The notes: a model not told the origin generated them from the sequence alone. DNA of 64,000 bases from Bacillus pumilus (GCF_024498355.1 NZ_CP101833.1:1717001-1781000), one strand, 5' to 3'. Shown: positions 18,854 through 28,981, counted from the first letter of the stretch. Made by a program: numbers and translations.

Positions 18854-20857
18854 ATGGAAACGATTGAATTGAAATCTATTGCAACAATACGTACTCTCTC
18901 CATAGACGCAATTGAAAAAGCGAATTCCGGTCACCCTGGAATGCCAATGGGTGCTGCACCAATGGCATACGCTTTATGGACGAATCACTTAAACGTAAGT
19001 CCGCAAAACCCAAATTGGTTTAACAGAGACCGTTTTGTTTTATCTGCGGGACATGGCTCTATGCTTTTATATAGCATGCTTCATTTAAGCGGATACAACC
19101 TTAGCATCCAAGATCTAAAACAATTCCGCCAATGGGGAAGCAAAACACCTGGACATCCTGAATTTGGACACACAGAAGGCGTAGATGCCACAACAGGTCC
19201 TTTAGGACAAGGGATTGCCATGGCAGTTGGAATGGCACTTGCAGAAAGACATCTTGCGGAAACGTATAACAAAGACAACTTTAACGTTGTGGACCACTAT
19301 ACATACAGCATTTGCGGAGACGGAGACTTAATGGAGGGAATTTCCTCTGAAGCTGCTTCACTTGCTGGTCATTTAGGCTTAGGCCGTTTAATTGTTCTTT
19401 ATGATTCAAATGATATTTCTTTAGATGGCGACCTAGATCGTTCATTCTCTGAAAATGTGAAGAATCGTTTTGAAGCGATGAACTGGGAAGTTCTTTACGT
19501 AAAAGACGGCAACAACATCGAAGAAGTGACTGCTGCTATTGAAAAAGCCAAACAAAGTACGGACAAACCTACTCTCATTGAAGTGAAAACAACGATCGGT
19601 TTCGGATCTCCAAACCGTGCGGGAACGTCTGGTGTGCATGGTGCACCGCTTGGCAGCGACGAAGCAAAGCTGACGAAGGAAGCTTATTCTTGGACGTTTG
19701 AAGAAGATTTCCATGTACCTTCTGAAGTGTACGATCATTTCAAAGAAGCTGTAAAAGACGCTGGTCAGAAAAAAGAAGCAGCGTGGAATGAGCTATTTGA
19801 GCAATATGAAAAAGAATATCCAGAGCTAGCAGCTCAGCTGAAGCTTGCGATTGAAGGAAAGCTTCCTGAGAATTGGGATCAAGAGGTTCCTGTTTATGAA
19901 TCAGGCTCAAGTCTTGCCTCTCGCGCTTCTTCTGGCGAAGTATTAAATGGCATTGCGAAGCAAGTACCTTTCTTTATTGGTGGTTCTGCTGACCTTGCTG
20001 GATCAAATAAAACAACAATTAAAAACACTGACGACTTTGGTAAAAATAATTACGCCGGCAAAAATATTTGGTTTGGTGTCAGAGAATTTGCAATGGGTGC
20101 CGCGTTAAACGGTATGGCACTTCACGGCGGTCTCCGTGTATTCGGCGGAACGTTCTTTGTTTTCTCAGATTACTTAAGACCAGCTATTCGTCTTGCTGCA
20201 TTAATGGGACTGCCAGTCACGTATGTCTTTACGCATGATAGTATTGCCGTCGGTGAAGATGGGCCAACGCATGAGCCGGTTGAACAACTTGCTTCATTAC
20301 GCGCGATGCCTAACCTTTCTGTCATTCGTCCAGCAGATGGAAACGAAACAGCTGCAGCGTGGAAACTGGCTGTATCTTCAACGGATAAACCAACAGCACT
20401 AGTACTCACTCGTCAAAACCTTCCAACGATTGACCAAGCACCAGAGAAGGCATATGAGGGAGTAGAAAAAGGTGGATACGTTGTCGTTGAAGCTGCTGAT
20501 GCTCAGCCAGAAGCACTTTTACTCGCTTCAGGATCTGAAGTAGGCTTAGCGATTGAAGCGCAAAAGGCACTTGAAAAAGAAGGCATCCGTGCTTCTGTTG
20601 TGAGTCTTCCTGCATGGGATCGCTTCGATCAGCAGTCAGACGAATACAAAGAGTCAGTCCTACCTAAAGCAGTGAGAGCACGTATTGCGATTGAAATGGG
20701 TGCTTCACTTGGCTGGGAGCGTTACACTGGTCTTGATGGCGACGTGATTGCGATTGATAAATTTGGCGCTTCTGCTCCAGGTGAAACCATTATTGAGAAA
20801 TACGGATTTACTGTAAGCAACGTGGTCAGCCGTGTGAAAGCGAAGCTTAATAAATAA
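18854..20857 (+). CDS. tkt: Transketolase
   Basis: 667-aa thiamine diphosphate enzyme of the non-oxidative pentose phosphate pathway. It transfers two-carbon units between ketoses and aldoses. Family motifs are in place: [16 protein letters not shown] (about 25-40), the TPP/Mg loop [13 protein letters not shown] (about 154-166), and the pyrimidine-binding region with [20 protein letters not shown]. Full length. The neighbour order ynzC-tkt-sirA is as in B. subtilis. It is monocistronic between its own promoter and a strong terminator. Confidence 0.98.
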   Translation: METIELKSIATIRTLSIDAIEKANSGHPGMPMGAAPMAYALWTNHLNVSPQNPNWFNRDRFVLSAGHGSMLLYSMLHLSGYNLSIQDLKQFRQWGSKTPGHPEFGHTEGVDATTGPLGQGIAMAVGMALAERHLAETYNKDNFNVVDHYTYSICGDGDLMEGISSEAASLAGHLGLGRLIVLYDSNDISLDGDLDRSFSENVKNRFEAMNWEVLYVKDGNNIEEVTAAIEKAKQSTDKPTLIEVKTTIGFGSPNRAGTSGVHGAPLGSDEAKLTKEAYSWTFEEDFHVPSEVYDHFKEAVKDAGQKKEAAWNELFEQYEKEYPELAAQLKLAIEGKLPENWDQEVPVYESGSSLASRASSGEVLNGIAKQVPFFIGGSADLAGSNKTTIKNTDDFGKNNYAGKNIWFGVREFAMGAALNGMALHGGLRVFGGTFFVFSDYLRPAIRLAALMGLPVTYVFTHDSIAVGEDGPTHEPVEQLASLRAMPNLSVIRPADGNETAAAWKLAVSSTDKPTALVLTRQNLPTIDQAPEKAYEGVEKGGYVVVEAADAQPEALLLASGSEVGLAIEAQKALEKEGIRASVVSLPAWDRFDQQSDEYKESVLPKAVRARIAIEMGASLGWERYTGLDGDVIAIDKFGASAPGETIIEKYGFTVSNVVSRVKAKLNK

Positions 20858-20890
20858 TCGATTTCCAAGCATCATGCTTTTTTGCTACCT

Positions 20891-20929
20891 GTTTGCAGAG
20901 CATTTCCATCCGCTCTGCAAACTTTTTTC
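20891..20929 (+). terminator. Terminator of tkt
   Basis: GTTTGCAGAGC and GCTCTGCAAAC form a perfect 11-bp stem with a 10-nt loop and a T-run. Confidence 0.95.
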
Positions 20930-21027
20930 TTTTTTCTTGTTTTTTTGACAAAACTAGTTTCTTCTTGCTTCATATATAGACAATTCTTTCTTTCACATTT
21001 TTGTATAATACAAGCAATATACGAGAT

Positions 21028-21034
21028 TGACGAA
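21028..21034 (+). promoter_or_regulatory. Spo0A box of sirA
   Basis: TGACGAA matches the Spo0A box TGNCGAA, 21 nt upstream of the sirA start. Activation of sirA by phosphorylated Spo0A is known in B. subtilis. Confidence 0.65.
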
Positions 21035-21055
21035 ATGTGAAAGGAAGGGATAGAC

Positions 21056-21502
21056 ATGGAACGCCATTATTATATTTATTGGATTGAGGATGAATTTGCG
21101 CATCATTATTTTGGTAGAGAATCGATTTTGTTTCATTTGTTTGAGTCGTTACACTGGACGAACCGCACGGAAGATGAATTGGTTATGCTTGTGAAACAAG
21201 TGGATTACGTGACGAAACGAATCCCTGCTTTTCATATGCACCAGCGATTAATGAACAACTTAACGAACATTCACTATACACAAATAGGCTCGATTTACAG
21301 CGCCTCCTTACCAGATGGAAAAGGAACAGCTGCATTCATCATCAAAGATCGTTATATTCAAATGTCTGCCACAGGTAGTTATGAGGCAGAAGCGGTGTTT
21401 TTTGAAGTGCTGAGAAAAATCAGTCCTTGCTTCCTTGCCATGGACTTTGGATCAAAGAAGCACGGGTGGCTCAATCCGGTAAAAGTGAGGAATTTTGTTT
21501 AA
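21056..21502 (+). CDS. sirA: Sporulation inhibitor of replication SirA
   Basis: 148-aa SirA (YneE) protein. In B. subtilis it binds domain I of DnaA and stops new rounds of replication as sporulation begins. It begins with the family-typical MERHYYIYWIEDEFAHHYFG. The gene lies between tkt and yneF as in B. subtilis, with AAGGAAGGGA as ribosome binding site and a Spo0A box upstream, which fits induction at the onset of sporulation. Confidence 0.93.
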   Translation: MERHYYIYWIEDEFAHHYFGRESILFHLFESLHWTNRTEDELVMLVKQVDYVTKRIPAFHMHQRLMNNLTNIHYTQIGSIYSASLPDGKGTAAFIIKDRYIQMSATGSYEAEAVFFEVLRKISPCFLAMDFGSKKHGWLNPVKVRNFV

Positions 21503-21586
21503 AAAAATAAAATTGAACGTGAAATGTTGTATAATAGCCTTTTGTTTAGTACACTTTATACGAGACAACATGAAGGAGGAAGAATT

Positions 21587-21805
21587 ATGGATTTATGGGT
21601 TGTCATCCTTGTAGGCGTTGTTGCACTGCTTGCAGGAGTTGCACTCGGATTCTTTATTGCTCGTAAGTATATGATGAGCTACTTGAAAAAGAATCCACCA
21701 ATTAATGAACAAATGCTTCGAATGATGATGATGCAAATGGGCATGAAACCGTCCCAAAAGAAAATCAATCAAATGATGAAAGCCATGAACAACCAAGCGA
21801 AATAA
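21587..21805 (+). CDS. yneF: UPF0154 membrane protein YneF
   Basis: 72-aa protein with one N-terminal transmembrane helix (about residues 3-23) and a basic, methionine-rich cytoplasmic tail ([20 protein letters not shown]). ATG 21587 has an AAGGAGG site; the frame from 21524 is too long. UPF0154 family; function unknown. Its place between sirA and ynzD/ccdA is conserved. Confidence 0.95.
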   Translation: MDLWVVILVGVVALLAGVALGFFIARKYMMSYLKKNPPINEQMLRMMMMQMGMKPSQKKINQMMKAMNNQAK

Positions 21806-21840
21806 TACGTACGATATTATGATCATAGATGGAACATGGG

Positions 21841-21875
21841 CATAAAGAATGGACAAGCTATGTCCTTTCTTTATG
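21841..21875 (+). terminator. Hairpin, probable terminator of yneF
   Basis: CATAAAGAATGGACA and TGTCCTTTCTTTATG form a 15-bp stem with one mismatch and a 5-nt loop. It has no long T-run, so termination is likely but not certain. Confidence 0.6.
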
Positions 21876-21980
21876 AAGTCACCTTCATCAGACGCTTAAA
21901 ACCACTGTACTTGCATGAATGAAGCAGGGAAGGTGGTTTTTATTATGGCGTCATGCATCATCTAAAAGACCAAAAACAAA

Positions 21981-22011
21981 AAACCCCTGTGATCAGAGGT
22001 TTTTGTTTCGT
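21981..22011. terminator. Bidirectional terminator between yneF and ynzD
   Basis: AAAACCCCTG and CAGAGGTTTTTG pair around TGAT. The T-rich side on the minus strand serves ynzD. Confidence 0.8.
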
Positions 22012-22073
22012 TTATTGTCACACATATCAACTTTTCTAAAATCGTGCGGCATGGTTTATATCATGAGATATGA

Positions 22074-22247
22074 TTAGTTGGCTGAGTTTGAGTGTAGGTG
22101 TCGTTGATATTGTAAGAGGAGATGATCTAGCTGCTGGCTATGTTCGATGGTCACTGTTGATGTCATCCCATTATGCAAGACAACTTTCATCAGCTCTTCT
22201 CTTTTTTCTTCGATTTGAGTTAATAATGATGTTTTTACCAAAGTCAT
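22074..22247 (-). CDS. ynzD: Spo0E-like phosphatase YnzD
   Basis: 57-aa Spo0E-family protein that dephosphorylates Spo0A-P and so delays sporulation. The family signature is visible as SQQLDHLLLQYQ near the C-terminus, after an N-terminal helix (LLTQIEEKREELMKVV). ATG 22247 gives the usual length; a TTG at 22262 adds five codons and has no ribosome binding site. It lies on the minus strand between yneF and ccdA as in B. subtilis. Confidence 0.88.
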   Translation of the reverse strand: MTLVKTSLLTQIEEKREELMKVVLHNGMTSTVTIEHSQQLDHLLLQYQRHLHSNSAN

Positions 22248-22456
22248 GTTCCTTTCATGCAAATCTTGATAAAAAGAATCGATTCTATTATATCCATATT
22301 AAGGTTTATTTTCAAATTTAAAGGATTCGTTATCTCGATGTCAAATTAAATTATATAAGGTTTTAAGAGAATAGACCATCTTTATTGAGATGATGTAAAA
22401 AAAATGAAATGATTTTGTCATCTCTTGTTGTATATTATAAGAAGGGGGGTGTTCTT

Positions 22457-23164
22457 TTGTCAGATCTGAATTATTTTTTAGCTTTTGGAGCAGGGTTTCT
22501 TTCTTTTATCTCACCGTGCTGTCTTCCGCTTTACCCAGCCTTTTTATCGTATATCACGGGTGTTAGTATAGATGAAGTGAAATCTGAGAAAGTGATGCTG
22601 AGAAGAAGAAGTCTGCTTCATACATTATTCTTTTTAATTGGGTTCTCTATCATTTTTATTGCGATTGGCTTTGGGACATCGTTCGTTGGTTCGTTCTTTA
22701 TTGAATATCATCAAGCGATTCGTCAAATTGGGGCCATTCTCATTATTTTCTTTGGCTTTATGATTCTTGGTGTATTTCAGCCCTCTTTTCTGATGGGGGA
22801 AAAGAGAATGCAGTTCAAAAATCGTCCGGCTGGTTTTTTTGGATCAATTCTCATCGGAATGGGTTTTGCCGCTGGATGGACACCCTGTACCGGCCCGATT
22901 TTATCAGCTGTCATCACACTTGCCAGCAATAAACCGGAGTCCGCTGTGACCTATATGATTGCGTATGTATTAGGCTTTGCCATTCCGTTTTTTGTTCTGT
23001 CCTTTTTCATCACGAAAATGGCGTGGATCAGAAAGCGTCAGCAGCTCATCATGAGAATTGGCGGGATCATTATGATTGTGGTAGGGATTTTACTGTTCTT
23101 TGATCTTCTAACATGGATTATCATTATGTTCTCATCATTGTTTGGTGGATTTACAGGCTTTTGA
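22457..23164 (+). CDS. ccdA: Cytochrome c biogenesis thiol-disulfide transporter CcdA
   Basis: 235-aa integral membrane protein with six hydrophobic helices. It carries reducing power across the membrane for cytochrome c maturation and spore cortex synthesis. The two redox Cys motifs are visible, [14 protein letters not shown] near residue 20 and [12 protein letters not shown] near residue 135. TTG 22457 follows GAAGGGGGG; the upstream in-frame ATG at 22409 gives an unlikely N-terminus. B. subtilis has yneI between ccdA and ccdC; here ccdC follows after 94 bases. Confidence 0.95.
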   Translation: MSDLNYFLAFGAGFLSFISPCCLPLYPAFLSYITGVSIDEVKSEKVMLRRRSLLHTLFFLIGFSIIFIAIGFGTSFVGSFFIEYHQAIRQIGAILIIFFGFMILGVFQPSFLMGEKRMQFKNRPAGFFGSILIGMGFAAGWTPCTGPILSAVITLASNKPESAVTYMIAYVLGFAIPFFVLSFFITKMAWIRKRQQLIMRIGGIIMIVVGILLFFDLLTWIIIMFSSLFGGFTGF

Positions 23165-23258
23165 AATCGTTTTCTACAGTCGCGGCGAATGGTTTTTTTT
23201 CGTCAATTGGAGTATATTATACATAGACTGACCTTAAAGAATAAAGGAATGATTTGAT

Positions 23259-23741
23259 ATGATGATCATAATCTCTTCTATAATTGCGGTATGTATGGCG
23301 GTAGCCGTCATGTTTATTCGCATTAAATCATCTGCAAAACCTGCAACCGCGAAAAAAATTATTTTACCTCCTATATTCATGAGCACTGGTGCTCTGATGT
23401 TTTTGGTCCCTATGTTTCAAGTAACTGGAGCTGAATTTCTTGAGGCGATCACAGTGGGGATGTTTTTCTCCATATTTTTAATTAAAACATCAAAATTTGA
23501 AATTAGAGGGAATGAAATTTATCTAAAGCGATCAAAAGCATTTGTGTTCATTCTCATTGGTCTTCTTGTTATTCGTATTGGCATGAAGACCATCCTGAGT
23601 TCTTCCATTGATTATGGTGCGTTAAGCGGGATGTTTTGGATCCTTGCCTTTGGCATGATCGTGCCTTGGCGGGTCGCTATGTATTTATCGTTTAGAAAGC
23701 TGTCTAAACAATTAGATCCGCAGCAGGCTCAAATGAATTAA
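23259..23741 (+). CDS. ccdC: CcdC-family membrane protein (YneJ)
   Basis: 160-aa membrane protein with about five hydrophobic helices, of the CcdC/YneJ family linked by position to cytochrome c maturation. The conserved FEIRGNEIYLKRSKAF loop separates the helices. It follows ccdA directly, and yneI, which lies between them in B. subtilis, is missing. Its stop codon touches a hairpin that is duplicated 200 bases further on. Confidence 0.88.
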   Translation: MMIIISSIIAVCMAVAVMFIRIKSSAKPATAKKIILPPIFMSTGALMFLVPMFQVTGAEFLEAITVGMFFSIFLIKTSKFEIRGNEIYLKRSKAFVFILIGLLVIRIGMKTILSSSIDYGALSGMFWILAFGMIVPWRVAMYLSFRKLSKQLDPQQAQMN

Positions 23742-23765
23742 ACCTCCTTTATAAAAAGGAGGTTA
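23741..23765. repeat. 25-bp terminator hairpin, copy 1
   Basis: Inverted repeat AACCTCC/GGAGGTT around TTTATAAAAA. It is identical over 25 bp to the sequence at 23942-23966. Copy 1 terminates ccdC. Confidence 0.9.
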
Positions 23766-23941
23766 CAGCGTGTAGACAAACCCTCGCATTCGTTGTCAGT
23801 CCTGCGCGCTGGTGCTCACGAATGTCAAATTCGCTCCGCTCCAGTGCTCGTCCTTCCTAGAATTCAAAGGTTTTCTATCACGCTGAAAATAAGACAAAGG
23901 GCTAAAATAAAGATCATTTTAGCCCTTTGTCAACAATCTGA
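23766..23941. repeat. 176-bp folded insert between duplicated hairpins
   Basis: No gene. The segment lies between two identical 25-bp hairpins, as expected if it inserted into or duplicated a terminator. It has its own paired ends and arms: CAGCGTG (23766-23772) with CACGCTG (23879-23885), CATTCGT (23787-23793) with ACGAATG (23818-23824), and a perfect 16-bp stem at 23893-23931. It is probably a dispersed intergenic repeat; the hairpin at 7518-7548 looks like a diverged relative. Confidence 0.65.
23893..23931. repeat. 16-bp perfect stem-loop
   Basis: GACAAAGGGCTAAAAT and ATTTTAGCCCTTTGTC pair perfectly around a 7-nt loop. It is the most stable part of the 176-bp insert. Confidence 0.9.
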
Positions 23942-23966
23942 AACCTCCTTTATAAAAAGGAGGTTA
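23942..23966. repeat. 25-bp terminator hairpin, copy 2
   Basis: Identical to 23741-23765. It overlaps the end of yneK and would terminate that gene on the minus strand. Confidence 0.9.
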
Positions 23967-24392
23967 TTTTAATAGCGATTCGTATGGCGTGTGATCGATG
24001 TTTTTTTCTTGCAGGCGCTTAAGTAAAAACTTATGGTCTCGCTTTGGCGTAGCGATTATATAGCCGCGAATAATTAAGTCTAAATTAATGCTGGCAGCCT
24101 GTTCTTTTAATGCCAGTTCGCCAATTTTGCCCGCGATTTTTTCTTTGGCGACATCTCGAAACAGCTCTGGAACTGGTAATACGAGCTCATTTAAAAGCTG
24201 TTTGTCCTCATCCCGCCATAGGTGCAAGCTCTTTTGAATATATTCATCCTGCCAATCAAGTTCTGATTTCCCGTCTTCCTTCGGCAATCGTTTTAAAAAT
24301 TTGCGAAACATAAAAAAGCCACCGATTGCTAGTAATCCGATCATCACTGTCCCCCAAAATAAAATGAACCACAAAAACCAGCCGCTTAACAT
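23964..24392 (-). CDS. yneK: DUF2621 family membrane protein YneK
   Basis: 142-aa protein with one N-terminal transmembrane helix (about 5-27) and a soluble charged domain (KSELDWQDEYIQKSLHLW, then a helical C-terminus). It matches YneK/DUF2621 and its position between ccdC and cotM. Function is unknown. The C-terminal codons run into hairpin copy 2. Confidence 0.9.
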   Translation of the reverse strand: MLSGWFLWFILFWGTVMIGLLAIGGFFMFRKFLKRLPKEDGKSELDWQDEYIQKSLHLWRDEDKQLLNELVLPVPELFRDVAKEKIAGKIGELALKEQAASINLDLIIRGYIIATPKRDHKFLLKRLQEKNIDHTPYESLLK

Positions 24393-24629
24393 GTTCTCAC
24401 TCCTTATACCCCTTATGTCTCTATCTTATTTTACATGAAGAGATGATAGAAGAAAATAACAAAAATGTCTGTATCTTTTCTCTATAAGCGCCCCTTTTTC
24501 ATTGATAGACGTCCATTTACTAGAAGGACCCAAACCATTTAGTAGAAAAAGCATATATTATCGTATAGCGACTCTACTATTTGGCCATGGTGGTTCGCAA
24601 AAGGGATTGACTTGAAACGAACGGAAGAG

Positions 24630-24656
24630 AGCCCACCAAAATGAAGGTGGGCTCTT
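24630..24656. terminator. Terminator of cotM
   Basis: GAGCCCACC and GGTGGGCTC form a 9-bp stem with a short loop. On the minus strand it follows the cotM stop directly. Confidence 0.85.
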
Positions 24657-25056
24657 AATGTTTGAAATGCGGCATTTGAAAGGAAAATGCCCCGTCTTGA
24701 TGATGAGAATATTTTTTAATTTTTATCGATATGATTCGGTTTTCGTATTCTGTGTCAATGTCTTTGTTATTCAAATAAAAAGGGAGCATGACACTTTTTT
24801 CAATTTGCTGTTCGCTTTCATCATTTGGCTTTTGTGCCGTGAAAGCTAGAGTGAGCTCATATCCAGCGAAGGTCAGCTTTACATCAGTGATCGACAAGGT
24901 AGAGATATCGATCTCAATAATATAATCACGGCTTGTTTCATACAGATCAATTGGGAGGTGTTCATCATACCAGGCAAAAGGATCATCCATTAACACATTG
25001 AGCCAATCATCTATTTCAAGAAAATCAGAGGAATTCACTTGCTTTTCATTCTCCAT
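24655..25056 (-). CDS. cotM: Spore coat protein CotM (Hsp20-like)
   Basis: 133-aa alpha-crystallin (Hsp20) fold protein of the outer spore coat. The family core is visible as LPIDLYETSRDYIIEIDISTL and the C-terminal strand ENRIISIKIKK. ATG 25056 follows GGAGGAG; the longer frame from 25080 contains the ribosome binding site and is rejected. Position between yneK and sspP and a sigma-K-like promoter upstream agree with late mother-cell expression. Confidence 0.88.
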   Translation of the reverse strand: MENEKQVNSSDFLEIDDWLNVLMDDPFAWYDEHLPIDLYETSRDYIIEIDISTLSITDVKLTFAGYELTLAFTAQKPNDESEQQIEKSVMLPFYLNNKDIDTEYENRIISIKIKKYSHHQDGAFSFQMPHFKH

Positions 25057-25084
25057 AAACACTCCTCCATCACATCTCATAATA

Positions 25085-25112
25085 AATCATATGTTGAAAA
25101 CTGAAATGTGTG
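25085..25112 (-). promoter_or_regulatory. Sigma-K-like promoter of cotM
   Basis: On the minus strand AC and CATATGATT are separated by 16 nt, close to the sigma-K pattern AC-N16-CATA-N3-TA, about 30 nt upstream of the cotM start. By-eye match. Confidence 0.45.
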
Positions 25113-25153
25113 AAAGACCTAAAACGTTTGGTCACGGGATGAGAAGGGAATGT

Positions 25154-25300
25154 TTACATATCATGATGTGAATTGTGCTTTTGTCTTGAATGGTTGCGGT
25201 TTTTCACTTTTTTACTGCCTGATAATGGCTCAGGCTGCCTGCCATGATGCTCCTTAGGAGAGTTTTGACGGATGTCTTTCCCTGTGTTTTTATTCGTCAT
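25154..25300 (-). CDS. sspP: Small acid-soluble spore protein P
   Basis: 48-aa basic spore protein rich in His, Lys and Asn ([20 protein letters not shown] at the N-terminus). It is too short for most ORF screens. The order cotM-sspP-sspO-citB and the length match B. subtilis sspP. AAGAAAGGAGC precedes the ATG. It is 16 nt downstream of sspO, so both are read from the sigma-G-like promoter upstream of sspO. Confidence 0.93.
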   Translation of the reverse strand: MTNKNTGKDIRQNSPKEHHGRQPEPLSGSKKVKNRNHSRQKHNSHHDM

Positions 25301-25316
25301 GATTCTTGCTCCTTTC

Positions 25317-25463
25317 TTATTGGTTCTTTTTGCGTTTTTTATTGTTTTGTCTTTGTTCTTCTGTTAAAACGAGCTGATCATTTTCAATATAGCCTGCACC
25401 TTTTCCTTGGCTTTTGGCTGCGTTCATGCCGTTAATCACATGATTTGCTTTGCGTTTTGTCAT
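25317..25463 (-). CDS. sspO: Small acid-soluble spore protein O
   Basis: 48-aa basic protein of the forespore ([20 protein letters not shown] at the N-terminus, basic tail NNKKRKKNQ). It matches SspO of Bacillus by sequence and by its place upstream of sspP and divergent from citB. GAGGTGATAGAAC precedes the ATG. It is too short for most ORF screens. Confidence 0.95.
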   Translation of the reverse strand: MTKRKANHVINGMNAAKSQGKGAGYIENDQLVLTEEQRQNNKKRKKNQ

Positions 25464-25481
25464 GTTCTATCACCTCAATAT

Positions 25482-25511
25482 TAGTATGAACCCGCGCCAC
25501 TCGGTTTATGA
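25482..25511 (-). promoter_or_regulatory. Sigma-G-like promoter of sspO-sspP
   Basis: On the minus strand TCATA and CATACTA are separated by 18 nt. The -10 fits the sigma-G consensus CATNHTA exactly and the -35 fits GHATR at four of five positions. Confidence 0.6.
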
Positions 25512-25531
25512 AGAGTAATCATTTCCTAATG

Positions 25532-25546
25532 ATAAGATAAACTTAT
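25532..25546. promoter_or_regulatory. CcpC operator of citB
   Basis: ATAA-N7-TTAT is present exactly. This is the dyad bound by the citrate-responsive repressor CcpC upstream of citB in B. subtilis. It lies about 140 nt upstream of the citB start codon. Confidence 0.7.
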
Positions 25547-25683
25547 TGAATTTAATAAAAGCATTGTTATTTACTTATGTATGAATTTGTTTTAAGATGA
25601 AATTGTGAGAAAATTGTGGTGAAATACGACGATTTTTCTGAGAATTGAAATTGATCTTGATCATCAAAAGGGGGATTTTGGAC

Positions 25684-28413
25684 ATGTCGAAACAGCAGCA
25701 AGTCGCTAAACAAGACGCTTTTCAATCTAGAAAAACGTTTTCGACAAATGGGAAAACGTATCACTATTATTCGTTAGAAGCACTAGAAAAACAAGGAATC
25801 GGAAATGTTTCTAAGCTGCCTTATTCCATTAAGGTACTGTTAGAATCAGTGCTTCGCCAAGTAGACGGTAGAGTGATCAAAAAGGAACACGTTGAAAACT
25901 TGGCAAAATGGGGAACTGCCGAGGTAAAAGAGATTGATGTTCCATTTAAACCATCTCGTGTTATTTTACAAGACTTCACGGGTGTACCAGCCGTCGTTGA
26001 CCTTGCTTCTTTAAGAAAAGCAATGGCAGATGTCGGAGGAGACCCGGATAAAATCAACCCTGAAATTCCAGTTGACCTTGTCATTGACCACTCGGTACAA
26101 GTTGACAAAGCTGGAACTGAAGACGCATTAAACATTAACATGGATTTAGAATTCGAACGTAACGCAGAGCGTTATAACTTCCTTAGCTGGGCAAAGAAAG
26201 CGTTTAACAACTATCAAGCTGTTCCGCCTGCAACAGGAATTGTTCACCAAGTGAACTTAGAGTATCTTGCAAGTGTTGTTCATGCGATTGAAGAAGATGG
26301 CGAGATCATCACTTACCCAGATACACTAGTTGGTACTGACTCTCATACAACAATGATTAACGGAATTGGTGTTCTTGGATGGGGAGTTGGCGGTATCGAA
26401 GCGGAAGCTGGTATGCTTGGTCAACCTTCTTACTTCCCAGTACCAGAAGTCATTGGCGCTAAATTAGTTGGGGAGCTTCCAAACGGAACAACTGCAACTG
26501 ACTTGGCATTAAAAGTCACGCAAGTACTACGTGAAAAAGGCGTTGTGAACAAGTTTGTTGAATTCTTCGGACCAGGCGTTGCACAGCTGCCATTAGCTGA
26601 TCGTGCAACGATTGCGAACATGGCGCCTGAATACGGTGCTACTTGCGGATTCTTCCCAGTAGATGAGGAAGCTCTGGCTTACCTACGTCTCACTGGCCGT
26701 GATGAAGAGCAAATTAATATCGTTGAAGAATATTCTCGCGCAAATGGTTTATTCTATACGCCAGATGCTGAGGAACCAGTATTTACTGATGTCGTGGAAA
26801 TTGATCTTTCTAAAATTGAGTCAAACTTATCTGGTCCAAAACGTCCACAAGATTTGATTCCACTTTCTGAAATGAAAGAGACGTTCCATAAACATATTGA
26901 AAGCCCAGCAGGAAACCAAGGATTCGGCTTAGAAAAATCAGAGCTGGATAAACAAATCGAATTTGATCTTTCAAACGGTGAAAAAGCTGTCATGAAGACA
27001 GGTGCGATTGCGATTGCAGCGATTACGAGCTGTACGAATACATCTAACCCATACGTCTTGATCGGGGCAGGTCTTGTTGCGAAGAAAGCAAGTGAGCTTG
27101 GTATGAAGGTACCAAACTATGTGAAAACGTCACTAGCGCCAGGTTCAAAGGTTGTAACAGGATACCTTGTGAACTCAGGACTTCTTCCATACCTAAGAGA
27201 CCTTGGATTTAACATTGTTGGATATGGCTGTACAACATGTATCGGAAACTCTGGACCGCTTGAGAAAGAAATTGAGGAAGCTGTCTCTGAAAATGATCTG
27301 CTGATCACTTCAGTTTTATCAGGTAACCGTAACTTTGAAGGACGTATCCATCCGCTTGTCAAAGGAAACTACCTTGCATCACCACCACTAGTTGTGGCAT
27401 ATGCACTTGCGGGTACTGTAGATATCGACCTAACAAAGGATCCGATCGGTGTCGATAAGGGTGGCAAAAACGTCTATTTCAATGACATTTGGCCAACGAT
27501 GGACGAAATCAACAGTGTTGTTAAGAGCACAGTAACACCTGAATTATTCCGTTCAGAGTATGAAACTGTCTTTGATAACAACGATCGCTGGAATGAAATC
27601 AAAACAACCGATGATGCACTATACAAATGGGATGAGAATTCAACTTATATTGACAACCCACCATTTTTCGAAAACCTTTCAGTTGAACCTGGCAAAGTTG
27701 AGCCACTTAAAGGACTTCGCGTTGTTGCAAAATTCGGTGACTCTGTCACAACTGACCATATTTCTCCAGCTGGAGCAATTGGGAAGGACACACCTGCAGG
27801 TAAATACTTGCAAGAAAGAGGCGTGTCGCCTAGAGACTTCAACTCATATGGATCTCGCCGTGGGAACCACCATGTTATGATGAGAGGTACTTTTGCAAAC
27901 ATCCGTATTAAGAACCAGATTGCACCGGGAACAGAAGGCGGATATACAACGTATTGGCCAACTGGTGAAGTGACATCCATTTATGATGCATGCATGCGTT
28001 ATAAAGAAGATGGAACAGGTCTAGCGATCTTAGCAGGTAAAGACTACGGAATGGGTTCTTCACGTGACTGGGCTGCAAAAGGAACAAACCTTCTTGGGAT
28101 TAAATTTGTTCTAGCTGAAAGCTTTGAGCGTATCCACAGAAGTAACCTTGTCTTCATGGGCGTACTTCCTTTACAGTTTAAAGACGGAGAAAGTGCAGAG
28201 ACTCATGGACTAACAGGAACCGAAACATTTGAAGTAGATGTTGACGAAACAGTTCGTCCGCGTGATCTTGTCACTGTAAAAGCAATCGATGCAGATGGCA
28301 ATGAGAAAACATTTGAAGTGCTTGTTCGCTTTGACAGTGAAGTCGAAATTGACTACTATCGTCATGGTGGTATCCTTCAAATGGTATTGCGTGAAAAATT
28401 GGCAAGCAACTAA
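25684..28413 (+). CDS. citB: Aconitate hydratase
   Basis: 909-aa aconitase that converts citrate to isocitrate in the TCA cycle and, without its cluster, binds iron-responsive RNA elements. The 4Fe-4S ligand cysteines are visible in [12 protein letters not shown] and [12 protein letters not shown]. The C-terminal swivel domain contains [23 protein letters not shown] 25684 follows AAAGGGGGA; the 13 upstream codons from 25645 are not part of the family. It is divergent from sspO, under a CcpC-type operator. Confidence 0.98.
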   Translation: MSKQQQVAKQDAFQSRKTFSTNGKTYHYYSLEALEKQGIGNVSKLPYSIKVLLESVLRQVDGRVIKKEHVENLAKWGTAEVKEIDVPFKPSRVILQDFTGVPAVVDLASLRKAMADVGGDPDKINPEIPVDLVIDHSVQVDKAGTEDALNINMDLEFERNAERYNFLSWAKKAFNNYQAVPPATGIVHQVNLEYLASVVHAIEEDGEIITYPDTLVGTDSHTTMINGIGVLGWGVGGIEAEAGMLGQPSYFPVPEVIGAKLVGELPNGTTATDLALKVTQVLREKGVVNKFVEFFGPGVAQLPLADRATIANMAPEYGATCGFFPVDEEALAYLRLTGRDEEQINIVEEYSRANGLFYTPDAEEPVFTDVVEIDLSKIESNLSGPKRPQDLIPLSEMKETFHKHIESPAGNQGFGLEKSELDKQIEFDLSNGEKAVMKTGAIAIAAITSCTNTSNPYVLIGAGLVAKKASELGMKVPNYVKTSLAPGSKVVTGYLVNSGLLPYLRDLGFNIVGYGCTTCIGNSGPLEKEIEEAVSENDLLITSVLSGNRNFEGRIHPLVKGNYLASPPLVVAYALAGTVDIDLTKDPIGVDKGGKNVYFNDIWPTMDEINSVVKSTVTPELFRSEYETVFDNNDRWNEIKTTDDALYKWDENSTYIDNPPFFENLSVEPGKVEPLKGLRVVAKFGDSVTTDHISPAGAIGKDTPAGKYLQERGVSPRDFNSYGSRRGNHHVMMRGTFANIRIKNQIAPGTEGGYTTYWPTGEVTSIYDACMRYKEDGTGLAILAGKDYGMGSSRDWAAKGTNLLGIKFVLAESFERIHRSNLVFMGVLPLQFKDGESAETHGLTGTETFEVDVDETVRPRDLVTVKAIDADGNEKTFEVLVRFDSEVEIDYYRHGGILQMVLREKLASN

Positions 28414-28420
28414 TTAAGAG

Positions 28421-28457
28421 AAGAAGAGAAGGCGGCCAAAAGCTTTCTCTTCTTTTT
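28421..28457 (+). terminator. Terminator of citB
   Basis: AAGAAGAGAA and TTCTCTTCTT pair, followed by T. Confidence 0.85.
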
Positions 28458-28477
28458 AAAATAGTGGAGGATCAATC

Positions 28478-28981
28478 ATGTGGAAAAAAGTAATAGCAAG
28501 CGCTGTTTTACTTGTGTTGATTGGTTTACTTGCGTGGAATTTATTTGGGCCAAAAGAGCCGGCCATCGGTCTTGAAATAGGGGATCAGGCCCCTGATTTT
28601 GAGCTCAAAACACTTGATGGCAAAACCGCATCGTTATCTGATTATCGCGGGAAAAAGGTGCTCGTCAATTTTTGGGCGACATGGTGTAAACCATGCAGAA
28701 CGGAAATGCCGGATCTAGATGCGATCAGAAGCGAGAATGATCAAGTCGAAGTACTAGCAGTGAATTTGACGACCACTGAAAAGAGTGTGGATCATGTCGC
28801 AGCATTCAGAGATGAATTAAAGCTGACCCTTCCTGTTTTATTGGACCAAAAAGGCATTCAAGCGAGGTATCAGGTGCTTTCATATCCAACTACATACATA
28901 TTAGATGAAAAAGGACGCATCATGTCTGTGAAGCATCAAATGCTGACAAAAAAAGAAATTGAAACAGAGCTGGATCTATAA
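28478..28981 (+). CDS. yneN: Membrane-anchored thiol-disulfide oxidoreductase YneN
   Basis: 167-aa extracytoplasmic thioredoxin-like protein. An N-terminal membrane anchor (about residues 5-23) is followed by a TlpA/ResA-type domain. The redox motif is WCKPC (in FWATWCKPCRTEMPDL, about residues 68-83) and the cis-proline region is SYPTTYILD. It probably reduces or isomerises exported proteins; the electron donor may be CcdA encoded 5 kb upstream, which is inference. The position after citB matches yneN of B. subtilis. Confidence 0.92.
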   Translation: MWKKVIASAVLLVLIGLLAWNLFGPKEPAIGLEIGDQAPDFELKTLDGKTASLSDYRGKKVLVNFWATWCKPCRTEMPDLDAIRSENDQVEVLAVNLTTTEKSVDHVAAFRDELKLTLPVLLDQKGIQARYQVLSYPTTYILDEKGRIMSVKHQMLTKKEIETELDL

